Shown piece by piece: positions 24,367 to 36,615 of a stretch of 64,000 nucleotides of DNA. Source of the stretch: Limonium bicolor (Eukaryota; Streptophyta; Magnoliopsida; Caryophyllales; Plumbaginaceae). The notes under the pieces were generated by a model. The model had not been told where the DNA came from. It saw only the letters and a program-made list of their open reading frames with translations, and did not search any database. The DNA lies in contig CM041776.1 of assembly GCA_023374045.1 (NCBI GenBank), positions 477,575,375 to 477,639,374 on the forward strand. Reading direction: 5' to 3'. Both the position numbers and the translations under genes were made by a program. Every line of letters begins with the position of its first letter. Within the stretch, counting starts at the first letter, position 1.

Positions 24367-25690
24367 GTGTTAGAAAGAGCTACTATGTCTAACCCCAAGC
24401 GTAGAGAACTAGGTTGTAAATTCATCATTAATTTTTTAATACAAGTTTTCTCTACTTGTAAAATTCAACAAAAGCTTCTGCATCTATATTTCAGGCATAG
24501 TCGAGTTGGTTTGAGACTAACACCTTAGACCTACTCCGTCAGCGACCTGATCCTATCAAGTGGTATCAGAGCCTGCGTTGGCTGACAAATCTCTCAAGAT
24601 GGTAGAAAATTCCAACTCATATGAGGCTGGGTCAGGCACCGCTAGTTTGATGTGCTTGATGGCTCACAAAGGTGAGAAAATCACTCATAATCAGGTAAGT
24701 ACGACTCCCTTTACATCTGTTTTATCAAATTTTACTGCTAGTGCAAATTCTGTACCCTTTTTAGATCTTTCCACATACTTTATAGATCCAAATCATCGCA
24801 AGTTTGATCTAACCGAGGAAGAAGAAAGATTTGCCTTACTTTATGAAGATACACGTTCTAAAAGGGCATGTCACCAAAGATCGAATCAAACTTCATGAAT
24901 GTGATAGCACAATTCATAAACTTTAGCAAGAGTTGTGTGATGCTAGAAGTCTCATCATTATCTTAGATACACAGGCAGTCACTTAGATCAAAAGCCTAAA
25001 AAGAAAAAATCCAAGCCGCTTTCCAAAGCTCTCTTTAAGCCACTTAATTTTGTTCGAGAAATCACTGCTGTTGAAAAACCAAAGTGGTGTGAGGAAAAGC
25101 TTGTTGAGTCGAAATCCACTCAAACAAAACTTGAAAAGGAAGTTGAATCTCTCACTTATGCCCTTAAAAGGGTGCAGAGTGACTCTATCAAATCAATGGC
25201 TGCCCCATCATGGTTGAAAAGTAAAAACAGAGTGAATCTTGCTGAAATGGCATCAAGGCCGAATAATCTTTCTCGTCGTAAGCTTCAACGTGAGAAATTT
25301 GCAAATAAGTTTAGGTGGCAAAAGAAGTACGTTAGACTCCCTCTGATGAAAATTATGGATCTTATGGTTTTGATAGTCGTACGGACTCTTCCTGTAATAA
25401 CTTTGTCATGATTTGTCATTCAATAAATCTCGTGTGTCTACAATTATCAAAGCTCGTGATCTTTACTATAATAGTTCTTCATCATTGTCTAAGAGGGGAC
25501 CCAAGTACATCTGGGTTCCCAAAACTAACCAGTAGCTTTTTGCAGACAGAGTGGCTCGGAAACAATGACTCTAGTTTCTAGACAGTGGTTGTTCAAGATA
25601 TATGACAGGAAACCAAGATAAGTTTACGACTTTCTCTGGCCATCAAGGGGAAATGTTACTTTTAGAGACAACATGCATGGTGAAATCATA
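24367..25690 (+). mobile_element. Second SIRE copy, 5' remnant with internal deletion
   Basis: 24367-24558 is the 3' part of a SIRE LTR ending CCTATCA. A methionine-type PBS, TGGTATCAGAGC, is at 24561-24572. The sequence then jumps almost at once to the C-terminal part of gag (LMCLMAHKGE near 24650, FLDLSTYFIDPNH near 24759), homologous to about 5275-5420 of the first copy. Most of gag, including its first zinc knuckle, is missing. Gag runs broken to about 25530. A protease remnant near 25578-25620 keeps LDSGCS in a shifted frame. Confidence 0.8.
24561..24572 (+). other. Primer-binding site of the second SIRE copy
   Basis: TGGTATCAGAGC two bases after the LTR end at 24558. Confidence 0.85.
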
Positions 25691-26475
25691 ATAATTGGCT
25701 CCATTGACTCCGTCTGAGAATCTTGTGCAAGAAGACTTCGTTTACGAATCATGTGCAAGCAGATGTCCGCGAATCTTGTGTAGTAAGCAAGCAGACTCGT
25801 GCCAACATCAAGCACTTTGAAGACTATGGTATTTTTTTATCAAAATGTTACCATTATGTATGATAATACTAGCTAAGGTCATAAAATTCAATAAATTTCA
25901 TGCTCGCACTAAATTTATATACTTGAGTTCTCATTTTTTTGAAATTGAGTGGATATGCACCTAATCTGATTAAACTATGTTTCCACATACTCCACCTTGA
26001 TGATATCATCACCAAGGCATCACCCATGGTTGCATTGGAGCTCTTTCGCACACACCTTAGCATGACTCGCTCTGACTGAGGGTGGTTGTATCTCCTCTCC
26101 CTCTTGGATGCACAGTCTGGGTACTCAGGTATGGTCTCTCTAGCACCAGACTCTCCTTGGTTAACTAGTTCAACTGAACTTTGTCTACAAATGTTTATTG
26201 ATCCGAGGGCAGAAGCAAAACCTTTCATCTTATCTTTCGAATGAGCCCGAAGAAGCCATAATCGCTGGAAGTGCAAGTTCAAAGAACGCGAAGACACTAG
26301 AAAGAAGGAAGATAACTATAGTAGGGGCTGGAAGACGGAAGTGGCAATGATAGTTGTAAAGAAAGTGCGGAAATCACCTTTTTTCCAGAGTAAAGTGGGG
26401 ACTCTACACATTCCTCCTCGCTAGAAAATAAGCACACACACACAACCGAAACTTAGATGAGCACAAGCTTGGCAC
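25691..26475. other. Unassigned intergenic DNA
   Basis: There is a 142-codon open stretch on the minus strand (25869-26297), but I recognise no domain in it and its composition is not convincing as a gene. It may be untranslated sequence of a decayed element. It continues at 28366 on the other side of the solo LTR. Confidence 0.4.
26471..26475. repeat. Target duplication GGCAC (left)
   Basis: Exact match to 28366-28370 on the far side of the solo LTR. Confidence 0.9.
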
Positions 26476-28365
26476 TGACATATTAAAAACTAAGAAATAA
26501 TCCTAGAAATCAACAATCAATAGACCGTCGGGTTGCAAAAATCCCGGTCGAAATAGTATAGCTTTTAAGGAGCGACCAGGTGTCAATCCACGGGACTTGC
26601 GAAAGTAAGTCTAGCCTAAGACAATCGTTAATTCAAAAGGGGGTTTGTTTTGGTTTTGGGATCAATAATAGACAAGAAAATAAATAATAGATAAATTAAA
26701 GTGATAAGTAGGGAGTGTGAACGGTACTCTAGGTTCAGGGAGTTATTTTACTAGCTAGGTTCTGCATATTCTACTGCTTAAATGGAGACTTGGATTGACT
26801 TGTAATTCTCAATTATCTATTATGTATTAAGTCCTAATTCCAGATAGCTCATCTAGACAGGACACGTAGTTCTAATCTAGACTTAGCAAGTATATCTAGA
26901 TGGTTTTATTGCACAAAATTACTAGTCTGGTTTGGTCTGGACTAAGCTCCTAGTGGCTAATGTAATCTATCCGATTGCAATTATCACAGGTAACAGGTTA
27001 ATAGGACCATCAATGCTAATCACCTTATCTGATCATAACATGATTCGAGGGCATATAATAAATTCATGATGTTTATTAAAAGCACTTAAAAGCATTAACT
27101 TGAACAATCCAAATAATCTCAATAAAGCAGTAAAATAATGCAGAGTTTAACTAATTACAACATCCCTTCCCCTAGAGTATATCCTCTTAGCTAGACAGTA
27201 ATTAAAAGCATAAATAGGAGAGAGTTAGAAGAAATCATTTGTTAAGAAGATCCTCCCACTTGCTCCGCCCTTTGTCCTTGAGCTATGCTGGCTGAGAGGT
27301 TGGATTTGGTGACAATGAAGTGAACTTGGTGAAATGGGGTGAAAGTGGAAATTTTGGGCGAGTTTGTGAGGTGTCCGGATCAGTTGGGCCGGACGGAGAT
27401 CCGGACGTGAGATGTCCGGGTCTGTCTGGATCGGACGGAGATCCGGACGCAATGTTTTGGGTGAGTCCGGATCTGGACGGAAATCCTGACGCAGCTAAAT
27501 GTTGTGTGTGAAGGCGGGCTGTGTGTGTAAATGAACGATGAAGATTATGGAGGAAGACTGATGAATGGAGATGGAATGAGTCGTGAATGAGAGGATTAGT
27601 AGAGAGGGAGAGTAGAGGGGTTAAACTATCAAGTCAGGTACGAATTGAAATGGAAGGAGAATGAGAGTTTAAATAGGCTTAGAAATAAACATAGGTTAGT
27701 GGTAAGGTTGGTGAGTTGGTAATTAATTGAGTATGGGTGCGTGTTAATAAATGCTGAGATATGGGCATTACCGCCGCGTCGGCTGATAATTGCGCCGAAA
27801 GCCCGATTATCAGCGCATGCGTTTTTATTTTTTGTTTCTGTGTGACATCCGGATCTGTGTCCGGATCCGGATGTGAGATAAAAGTTAAGATCTGGATCTC
27901 GCCTCACGTCCGGATTTGTGTCCGGATCCGGACGTGAGATAGAAGTTTGGATCTGCGTCTTGTGTCACGTCCGGACTTACGTCCGAATCCGGACGTGTGT
28001 TGTTCTCTGTGAGGTGTCCGGATCAGTTGGGCCGGACGGAGATCCGGACGTGAGATGTCCGGGTCTGGCTGGGTCGGACAGAGATCCGGACGTGTGTATT
28101 TTGTTTTGGTTTTCTTTGCAAACTTTGACAGGCTCCAGATTCTTCATTGAGCTCCGTTTTTCGATCCGTTTGCGGCGTTGGAAAGCTCTTGAGGAGAACT
28201 ATGCATTTCTACCATCATTTCCTGATTTTATCATATAAATTGGCATCATTTCTTGCCCAAGGTAAGAATCATGAAAAACATAGGATAAGTGTGAGAAAAC
28301 ACCTGAAAACTAGCGTAAAATAGGAGTTTAGAGCATATAAAACTATATCAATTTCACACTTATCA
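26476..28365 (-). mobile_element. Solo LTR, Athila-like, with target duplication
   Basis: On the plus strand it starts TGACATATT and ends TTATCA, flanked by the 5-bp repeat GGCAC. Its reverse complement resembles the Athila LTR: start TGATAAGTGTGAAATTGATA against TGATGAGTGTCC, and the U5 block with AAGTCCC, GACC, CTATACTA and GACCGGG. No internal sequence is present, so it arose by LTR-LTR recombination. A TATA-like TATTTAAA (minus strand) is near 27675. Two blocks of TCCGGAC-type dyads are present (27368-27490 and 27845-28095). Confidence 0.85.
27368..28095. repeat. TCCGGAC dyad blocks within the solo LTR
   Basis: Block one (27368-27490) and block two (27845-28095) share an almost identical ~80-bp segment beginning GAGGTGTCCGGATCAG. 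Each block is a series of GTCCGGA and TCCGGAC arms. One block lies upstream and the other downstream of the TATA-like site on the minus strand. Confidence 0.8.
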
Positions 28366-28370
28366 GGCAC
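28366..28370. repeat. Target duplication GGCAC (right)
   Basis: Partner of 26471-26475. Confidence 0.9.
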
Positions 28371-28466
28371 GAGCAAAAATAAGTTCTTTTTCCATGGCTA
28401 AGAAAAGAAAAAGAACTTGTGGGACTAAGAGAGGATGAAATAAAAGAAGAACGACGTAAAGCAAAA

Positions 28467-28550
28467 CTCGTGGGAATTCAAAGGAAGTAAAGCCAAACTC
28501 GTGGGACTTCAAAGGACGTAAAGCCAAACTCGTGGGACTTCAAAGCCAGC
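28467..28550. repeat. 31-bp tandem repeat
   Basis: About 2.6 units of CTCGTGGGAcTTCAAAGGA followed by cGTAAAGCCAAA (lower case marks variable bases). Confidence 0.8.
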
Positions 28551-29006
28551 AAAAAAAATTCTGAACAGCAGCAACAATTACTAGAAGTTCTACTTTTTGA
28601 AGGTCGAGGAAAAAGTAGAACTTGTGGGACTGATGAAGAGGGGAAAACAAGGCCTACCAAAAGAAAAGCCAAGGAATCATTACTTATATCTAGGACATGT
28701 AAATAGCAACCGGTCGCTTGACTAGTAAAGAGATATATAGACAATGACCGGGCACCTACGCCCGGTCGACTAGTAAGGAGATATGAGAAACAGCAACCGG
28801 GTGCCTATGCTTGGGCGCATCTATAAGAAATCCTGGTGTTCATGCCTAGGCTCACCTATATTAGTGACCAAGCGGGTGTGCCCGGGCGCAGGACAAAACT
28901 AGGATTGGACATTAGTTTACTTAGGTAGCTTTGCAACAATAGAATGACAGCCTAGCGATAACAAATTGACAGCTGGTAATACTATTAGTAAACTATAAGG
29001 AAACAC

Positions 29007-29014
29007 TATAAATA
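29007..29014 (+). promoter_or_regulatory. Predicted TATA box
   Basis: TATAAATA followed by AGGAG and a leader-like, C/T/A-rich stretch; about 120-300 bp downstream of the dyad cluster. No coding sequence follows. Confidence 0.45.
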
Positions 29015-29310
29015 GGAGTTCACCCCAAGGCAATAAACACACTATCAACACTTGGTAGATCTACAACTCAAATTCTCTCTATTCTAAACTCCATATTTCC
29101 AGCAAAACTCTCTCTAGTCCAATGAACCATGTAACTTGCGGAAGATCTTGTCAATGGAATCAAAAGAAGAGATAGGACAGATAAGTATCGATCTGGCTAG
29201 ATAGTTAGGGAAGATAATTAATCTTTCAAGTCGGCCAGCAGCTATGGCTGGGAAAGCCACCCAACGGTTGTGCCTTCTGTAGCTTGCTATCCTGTTTTGC
29301 ACGACTCGAT

Positions 29311-30150
29311 GTTTTAACTATCCTAGGGTGGATTTTAGGGTGTGTGGTTTATAGGGTAATCATTTTTTGTCCCGTTCTATAATTTATAATGTCGCCACTA
29401 ACTCAGCAGATTATTAGGTTTCATCATTACAAACCCTAAATAAGTCTTCCATGTTTTAACTCTCCTAGGATAGTTTTTAGGTCGTGTGGTATAGGGTAAT
29501 ATTTTTTTAACTCGTTCTATAGTTTATAATATCACACTAACTCGGTAGATTTATGGGGTTTGTAGCCCTAAACTCTTCACTACAAATCCTAAAATTAATA
29601 ATCCTTCAACATTTTAACTCTTATATGGTGGTTTTTAGGGTGTGTGGTAAAGGGTAATCTTTTTTAAACTCTATATCACAATGTCGCCACTGGCAGAGTA
29701 GATTTTTAGGGTTTGTGGTTTAGGGTTGGATCATTAGACCCTAAACCTCCACTACAACCCTAAAATAAGCCTATGATGTTTTAAGTCATCTATGGTTTTT
29801 AGGGTAATTATTTAACTCGTTTTATACTTTATAATGTCACCACCTACTCAGCAGATTTTTAGGGTGACCCTAAACCCCTCCACTATAACCCTAAAATAAG
29901 CCTTTGACATTTTAAATTTTTATGGTGGTTTTTAGGGTGTGTGGTTTTTAGGGTAATCTTTTTTTAACTCGTTCTATAGTTTATAATGTCACCACGACCC
30001 TAAACCCTCTACCACAAACCCTAAAATAAGCCTTCGACGTTTTAACTCTCCTATGGTGGTTTTTAGGGTGTGTGTTATAGGGTAATCTCTTATTAACTCG
30101 TTCTATACTTTCACACATTTTAAGGTTTGTGGTTTAGGGTCATTAGTGAT
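29311..30150. repeat. Satellite of six 130-167 bp units rich in telomere-like motifs
   Basis: Units begin with RTTTTAA at 29311, 29453, 29611, 29778, 29909 and 30039. Each carries TTTAGGG-type motifs in its first half and CCCTAAA-type motifs in its second, so a unit can fold back on itself. Between them is a conserved block with AACTCGTTCTATA, TTATAATGTC and CCAC. No coding potential. Confidence 0.85.
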
Positions 30151-31042
30151 GTAGTCGGAAAAGAAAAGTAATGTTAGATAACATTAAAATAATTCCAAAT
30201 ATGGTGCCACCTAGTTGGTGCGGGTGACTTCGTTTTTGTTTTTTTTAATGTTTTCCGTTTTGACAAACTTTGCATTTTCACAGATAAATGGTTACAAATT
30301 ATAAGGTAGTTAAAAGTTTACAGTTATTTTATGAAAAAGTGACTACATTATGTAATTTGGTTAGTGACACTTCTCTTAACTTTTATTGGAGAACAATAGA
30401 AAGCATACTGTTAGAAATATGAAGGGGATCATTGATACGTACTAAAATTTAGTTTAAAAAAAATATAATTATTCAAAGTTTCCAATAATAACTATTATTT
30501 TCAATAGATATTTGTTATTAGCAGTTGTATCAGATCCAGTTATGAAAAGTGTTCATAAAAGTTGTATCAAGTTCAGTTTTTTAAGTGATCACAACTTTTG
30601 GCAACTGTATAAACTGATAAATACAACAAAAAATGCATATGAAAACTATTAAAAATGTAATGCAATTTTATTTACAGTTATATCAACTCCCATTTTCTTA
30701 GTTGGTCATGGCTTTAGACAACTGTTATTGAAACCTAATCCATCAATATGACTACTGTCGATATCATGTACCATAACTATTTTAAAAAATAGTTGTCAGG
30801 CTGAGCCAGAAAAATGTTATAAACAATTGTCGTGATCATATTCAATATTTCTTATCATATTCTATACAAGGTTTTATACTTTTCAACAACTATCTTTCAG
30901 CTGTAGTATTTTGTCAAATTTTATAAATAGTTATTATACTAGATATAATGCACACATATAAACCGAGACACTTGAATTATAAAAAGGACACTTGTATTAT
31001 ATGTATTTGCAACTTTTAGATACGTGGACACATATAACACAC
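30151..31042. other. AT-rich DNA, unassigned
   Basis: No gene, terminal repeat or known element end recognised. There are several CAACTNTTNTT/AACAATTG-type short inverted motifs, for instance near 30778-30800, as in subterminal parts of DNA transposons, but nothing decisive. Confidence 0.4.
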
Positions 31043-34000
31043 TGTAACACCCCTACTCTTAATCACATATTACTATAGAGCTCGCAACTTAATTAAGACG
31101 GCTTGCAACGGAAAATAAATCTAAATCTTAAACCGGGTGTCACATGCCATTACTCACCCATGTGAGTAAAGAAGCAAACATATATTAAACAAGTGAATCG
31201 ATAACCGCTATGATGATCCGAGATATTTACTATTAACTCAAAACTTGCAAATTCCATAAATCGAATACAATGACTAATGAGCATCTAAAGTATTCCCAAT
31301 GTTTACAACATACTGAATGCAAACTAGTTCTAAAAGGCGCAGTAAATGAAAAGGCGATGTCGACTACCCGAAGTCCCGCACTCCGGCTTCATACCTCGAT
31401 CATTAACCAGACAAATGCCGTGGAGGCTCAACGAAAAACGCTGAGTATGCTAGGTATGTATTTTGGACCCTAGTGGTCACATAAGTCGTCTTAGCATTAG
31501 ATTCATTACATGCTGTACCGGTTTACAGTTTATATTAAGTACTGTAAATGACATGATCGAATAACAATTTAGTGCAAACAACACAGTCACTACAATTCAC
31601 AAATAACGCATTGTACAACAATAATCATTGATAGAAAGGCGATAACACGCAAAGTCGTTTACATGAACGAACTTGTAATCATTTATCACAACCAACTTCT
31701 AAGGTCCTTATTAGATTACAATCTCATCGTATGTGGGTGTCAAGTTAGGACAACCCGAAATAACTCACATGGACGGTCATCCCACGCTCACACAAAGGTG
31801 CTCATAATGCCAAGGATCAGGAGATTCCGGGACTTTCACTTAGTCTTTTTAAAGGCATCCTTAAATGGCCGGAGCCTGGTACCAACAGTAGTACACTTTG
31901 TCTGACGATCTATGTAGGTTCGTCAGGATTTAACAAGAGTAGACCCGATCCGGGTGTTAACTCTAGTGATCACTTTGTGCAACCAGTAGCCAATGACTAA
32001 CTGGGTTTTCCTATCAACACACTCACCAACTCTCCATCATTTGATTAATTTTAATCAATTACCTAAAGTATAGTCTTAGGTCTGAAGAATTCATTCATTA
32101 CATAGCTGCCCCAAGGGTCTTACGCATACCTAGAAGTAATCTAGGTCATATTCATGTTCAAGATCCATGCTCTAGAGACAGACATAGTCGTGTCTCGTAC
32201 CTAAGTATTTTACTTGGGTTAATATAGTAATAATACTAAATGTATTATATTAGGTAACAACCATTTCACTCTCTTACTCATATATGTATGTTTATATAGT
32301 CGATCTATAGTCGACGTAATATTAGTCCAGAGGACGTTCGCGCATAATAGAAAACGATGCGATACAAACAATCATGTATACATTTCAATTCACACATACA
32401 TGCATATAAGCACACACATATTACTCTTAAACACAACAATAATGTCTGAACCCGAGGAAGCCCTTAGGACAATTCAGACCACACTGTCCACATACCGTAC
32501 ACCAAGACCTAGGATGTGCAAAAACCTATGCTCGTCCGGCGCCCTTGTCAGACGTACGATCTGGAATTATTACATTACTACTAGTCAATCCTCATGACTA
32601 ACAAAATCCGGTATTTTCTGAATAGCATTAAAAACCCCGACCGTTCATCCCCGGATTTCAACAGTTAATTTGGTTCGGGTTTAATTAAATTAGTCGGCCG
32701 TACTACGTAAACTTGTAGCTTGTTACATCCTCAACTATTGGATTTAATCCATTGTAACCTGCAATATTTATTTACGTTTTAGTATCTTATTAATACTCAT
32801 ACCAGACGATTGTATCTCACAGTCATACATATATATTCATGTTTATAGCCACTTGTATAATATGATGTGTATATATATATATATATAGTATAGCATATGA
32901 TTGTATATTCATATGTTATTGTTTGTCATGTATAACAATATTACTCCTTAAACTCTCATTATATATATGAGTTGGTCAACTTGACTTCTTTGGTCAAACT
33001 AGTTGACTTGGTCAAGCATGTTGACTTGACTAATCATATTGACTTGATTAATTCATTTATATGCATTAGTTACAACATTCATTATAATATATTGTATTAT
33101 ATAATTCATTCATCTTTGTAACAAGTTACATTTGAACTTAAAACTTCATAACTCATTGTTTATTATATTCATTTCATAACATTTACCATTTAATATTATA
33201 TGGTTCCCAACCATATAATATACACATCCTATATATATAGTTCACTCCAACATATATGTTGGTATAAATGAATTATAAAATTCTTTTATGAAATGTTACT
33301 TTTCGTCATTTTATGTAAGATGATTATACTTACTAGTTTGTATTATTATACAACTTATATTAAGATTCTTATCTTAATATTATGTAACATTTATTTAATA
33401 CCATAACAACTAAAGTTTATTTAATATACACTTTAGTTTAAAATCCCATTATTAATTATTTGTCACATTATTTCATGTGAACATCCTTACTTATATACTA
33501 GTTCATTAAATCACATTAATACTGCAATAATCCATGTAACACTTATAACAATCTATCATTTGTCTTATATGATTATTTAATCACATTATATCACTTCCCT
33601 TTTTATTTCATATAGTTACATAATCTGTATGAATTATAAGGTTTATTTATAAACTTGGTATACTTTATAATATACTCAATTCTTCCTTAATGAATATTAA
33701 TACATTATAATTGTTATAACATTTTATAGCATCTTAGACTATAGTCTAAAAATCATTTATAACTTCCTGTATTTTTGGTACAACCCACTACTTTTATAAT
33801 TTTACATCTTTAACCACATAACATTATGTAATGTTACAATTATATGCCTATATCATATAATATGATATTTTTACCCCAATAATAATTATAACCTATAGTT
33901 TTATACTTTCTTAATTAATTGCTGAGAAGGCACCATGTTTTAAATCTAATTCCATCAATTTCTCACACTTTTCCTTTATTTACTATTTTACCACATCAGT

Positions 34001-35366
34001 ATACAATGTTATATATCATATATTATAACATTTTATACCTTATAATAAGTATAACCTATAGTTTTATAGGTTTTAAATTGCCGAACAGACCCAAGGGTCT
34101 GTTCTAATTTATTTCCCAACCTATAAACTCTTCTTATTTACACATTGACCCCATTTATAACATATACTTTATAATGTTATTATAAACTATATATTATACA
34201 CTTTTCTTATTTAAACCTCTTATATTATTCCAAAAATCACCAAACTTTACCAAAGTGTTATAATTACTATTCCTACCCAGAATATTTCTGTAATTATACT
34301 TATACCCCTAAAACTTATAATTTTTACATTTTACTTATAAACTTACTATAAAGTCATATTTTAATTGTTTATGACATTTTATTTGGTCAAAGTTCCCCAC
34401 ATGGTCAATGTTGACCCATACACTTCCGCCTTGACCATATTTTACATAATTTATGGTTTTGACCCAACTTTTATAGAAATTACATTTTTACCTCAAATTT
34501 TATAAAAACTTATAAATTCATTTAAAAAGCTTTTTAAGCCTAGTTTTCGGCCATAATTGTATTTAGCCACCTTATTTCATCCTAATTACAGTTTGACCCA
34601 TATATGTTTTCAGTAGTATTAATATACCCTTAAATATAATTTAAACTTAATGTAACTTAAATTAAAATGGCCTAAAGTACATGGCCTTATTACAAACATT
34701 AAATTATAAAATAAATTACACATAAATGTCTAAAAATGCACTAAACTCTCGGCCTTACACACCATTTTTCCAGATTTACCAATTTTCTACATAATGTCCT
34801 AAATTTGACAATTATGTTACTTAATCACCTAAATAATTTACTACCTTTTCCTTGTCAACTTAAGGTCAAATTTGACCATTTAGCCTAGTTCACTCACAAA
34901 AATTTAATGAACATAAGCTTAAACACATTTTAATATAGCAAAGATGAGTTTAAGGTGTTTTATACCTTGATTTAGCAAGGTGAAGGCTTTGTTTGGCCAC
35001 GACAGTTTAGAGGTAATTTCTACAACTTCTTGGACATTTTTAAATCAGTAAAGTAAGGACATGGTTAGGTTCAAAACATGAACTAACCATAAGAATCACT
35101 ATAAGTCATTAAACATGAACACCTTAGAATCTCAAGGTTGATTAGGGGAGTTCTCGGCCCTAATTTTCTGAAGCAAGAAGAGTATCAAAACATCTTCTAA
35201 TCTAAGCATAAATCCGTAGGTAATCAAGCTAGAAGATGGCTAGGTTTTACCTTGATGAAAATGTCAAAAATGAAGTTTTGGCATGGCTTTGGCTACCACT
35301 TGAAGCTCTTGATATACCAACTGAACAAGCATGTATAAGAGGAAAAATAAGCTAAGGAAATGAAGG
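31043..35366 (-). mobile_element. Long chromovirus-type LTR, left edge intact
   Basis: The plus strand starts TGTAACACCCC, without a PBS to the left, so it is a 3' or solo LTR of a minus-strand element. It is homologous to E4 (60660 onward) and, inverted, to 23330-24366. The terminal inverted repeat partner lies near 31134-31144 and the U5 hairpin at 31150-31169. It is AT-rich and non-coding throughout. Its U3 end is lost in the duplicated segment that starts at 35367. Confidence 0.75.
31150..31169 (-). other. Conserved U5 hairpin
   Basis: Plus strand: arm TTACTCAC, loop CCAT, arm GTGAGTAA; perfect 8-bp stem, 107 nt from the LTR edge. Confidence 0.6.
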
Positions 35367-35673
35367 AAAGCAACCGGAATGGAATAGAGAAAGATTTGTG
35401 TGCTTAAAACACATTTTTACCTTATAATGAACTAGCTTTGGTCTTCCCTCCTTCTTCTTTGATTTTAGCCGAGAATATACCCTCCTTTTAAACACCAACT
35501 CCCACTACATGCATGGATGGAAATGCTTGAAGTATGACATCAAGAACGTAACACCTTAACATGTGGGTACATTATAAACTATTACTTTATGCATTTCACC
35601 TCTTTCATTTAACTTAATTTTATTGTCCATATCCTAATATAATAAATGTATGTTTATGATACTAATTGTGTAG

Positions 35674-36127
35674 TGTGTATCAAAGTGTTATAATGATGGA
35701 ACGCGGGGTAAGGTTGAAAGGTGCCATTCCGTGGACTTCAGTGAAGGTACATACATCATCACTTACACATTGCTTATCATTGATAAGTAGTCATCACTTA
35801 CATACATCTTATGTAAGTGTTTGTTTGTTTGTTTGTCTTTTCTGTGTTTAAGTGTCCACGCCAACCCGGAGTTCAGAGTGTGGGTATTATGTCATGAGGT
35901 ATATGCATGACATAATCACCCTATTTGGTCAGATAGAGGATCCGTTAGAACAGGTATGTCAAAGTTATATGTATTTTTCAACTACTAATGTAATTATTTA
36001 ATGTTTAACTAATTTTGTCTTGTTTTATTCTTCAAAGGTTTTCTCTAGTGTAGGAGGATATACCAGAGAAACCATCAATGGTATGCTAGAGGATTGGGCG
36101 GAGTTCCTCTACATGAATTTGGTTTGA
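35674..36127 (+). pseudogene. Ulp1-type cysteine protease C-terminus of a CACTA transposon, copy 1
   Basis: Three exons are predicted: 35674-35746, 35853-35953 and 36038-36127 (TGA). Introns begin GT and end AG, and the exon frames join. In this copy the middle exon has one G fewer (CCCGGAG where copy 2 has CCCGGGAG, near 35868). That shifts the frame just before the catalytic cysteine, so this copy is dead. The 5' exons and transposase are absent. Confidence 0.75.
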
Positions 36128-36615
36128 TGTTTCACTTTGTATTTTTGAATTGTTTATTTAGATCTTTTGTAGACTTTTATGGCTAGATAGGTTGTGAAAG
36201 ATGACCATTTTGAGTACCATAGTGACCATTTGGATAGTTGTGTATGTATATGGCCATTGTGACCATTTGAAGTGTGTTATATGGTCAGTGGGATCATTTG
36301 CAGTGTATATATGGCATTGTGACCATTTGATCATTATTTTGTTTTGTTGGTAATTTTGCTACAAAGAGGAATAACATTCTCTAACATGTGATGTAGACAG
36401 ATGTGTGGGTATATCTGGATGTATATTTTATAGGGTTTATGACAAATGTGGGAGTATAAACAAAAACGAGAAAAAAAAAAAAAAAATCGTCGGCGGTTTC
36501 TACTAGAACCGCCAAAATAAGGACAAACCCTTTTTCAGCAGCGATTTCATTTTCTGCGGTTTAAAAAAAACACCGAAATACCTAAAACCTCCAAATGTCC
36601 TTTTTTTGTTACTAT
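36128..36615 (+). mobile_element. 3' end of CACTA transposon, copy 1 (terminus decayed)
   Basis: Non-coding tail with several GTGACCATTTG motifs (36201-36330) and a GC-rich dyad near 36489-36515. The terminal inverted repeat is decayed (TTTGTTACTAT where copy 2 has TTTGTACTAGTG). Confidence 0.7.

Larger units (their letters stand above)
28371..29310. other. Unassigned promoter-like DNA with short repeats
   Basis: It holds a 31-bp tandem repeat (28467-28550, unit starting CTCGTGGGA), a run of GC-rich dyads (28707-28885) and a TATA box (29007-29014) followed by pyrimidine-rich, leader-like sequence. This arrangement resembles an LTR, but I could not find a second copy or its ends. Confidence 0.5.

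Noticed and set aside
25869..26297. Minus-strand 142-codon frame
   Set aside because: No recognisable family, and no supporting signals around it; kept only as unassigned DNA.
30400..31000. CACTA subterminal region
   Set aside because: Short inverted motifs are present, but no CACTA terminus or target duplication was found.
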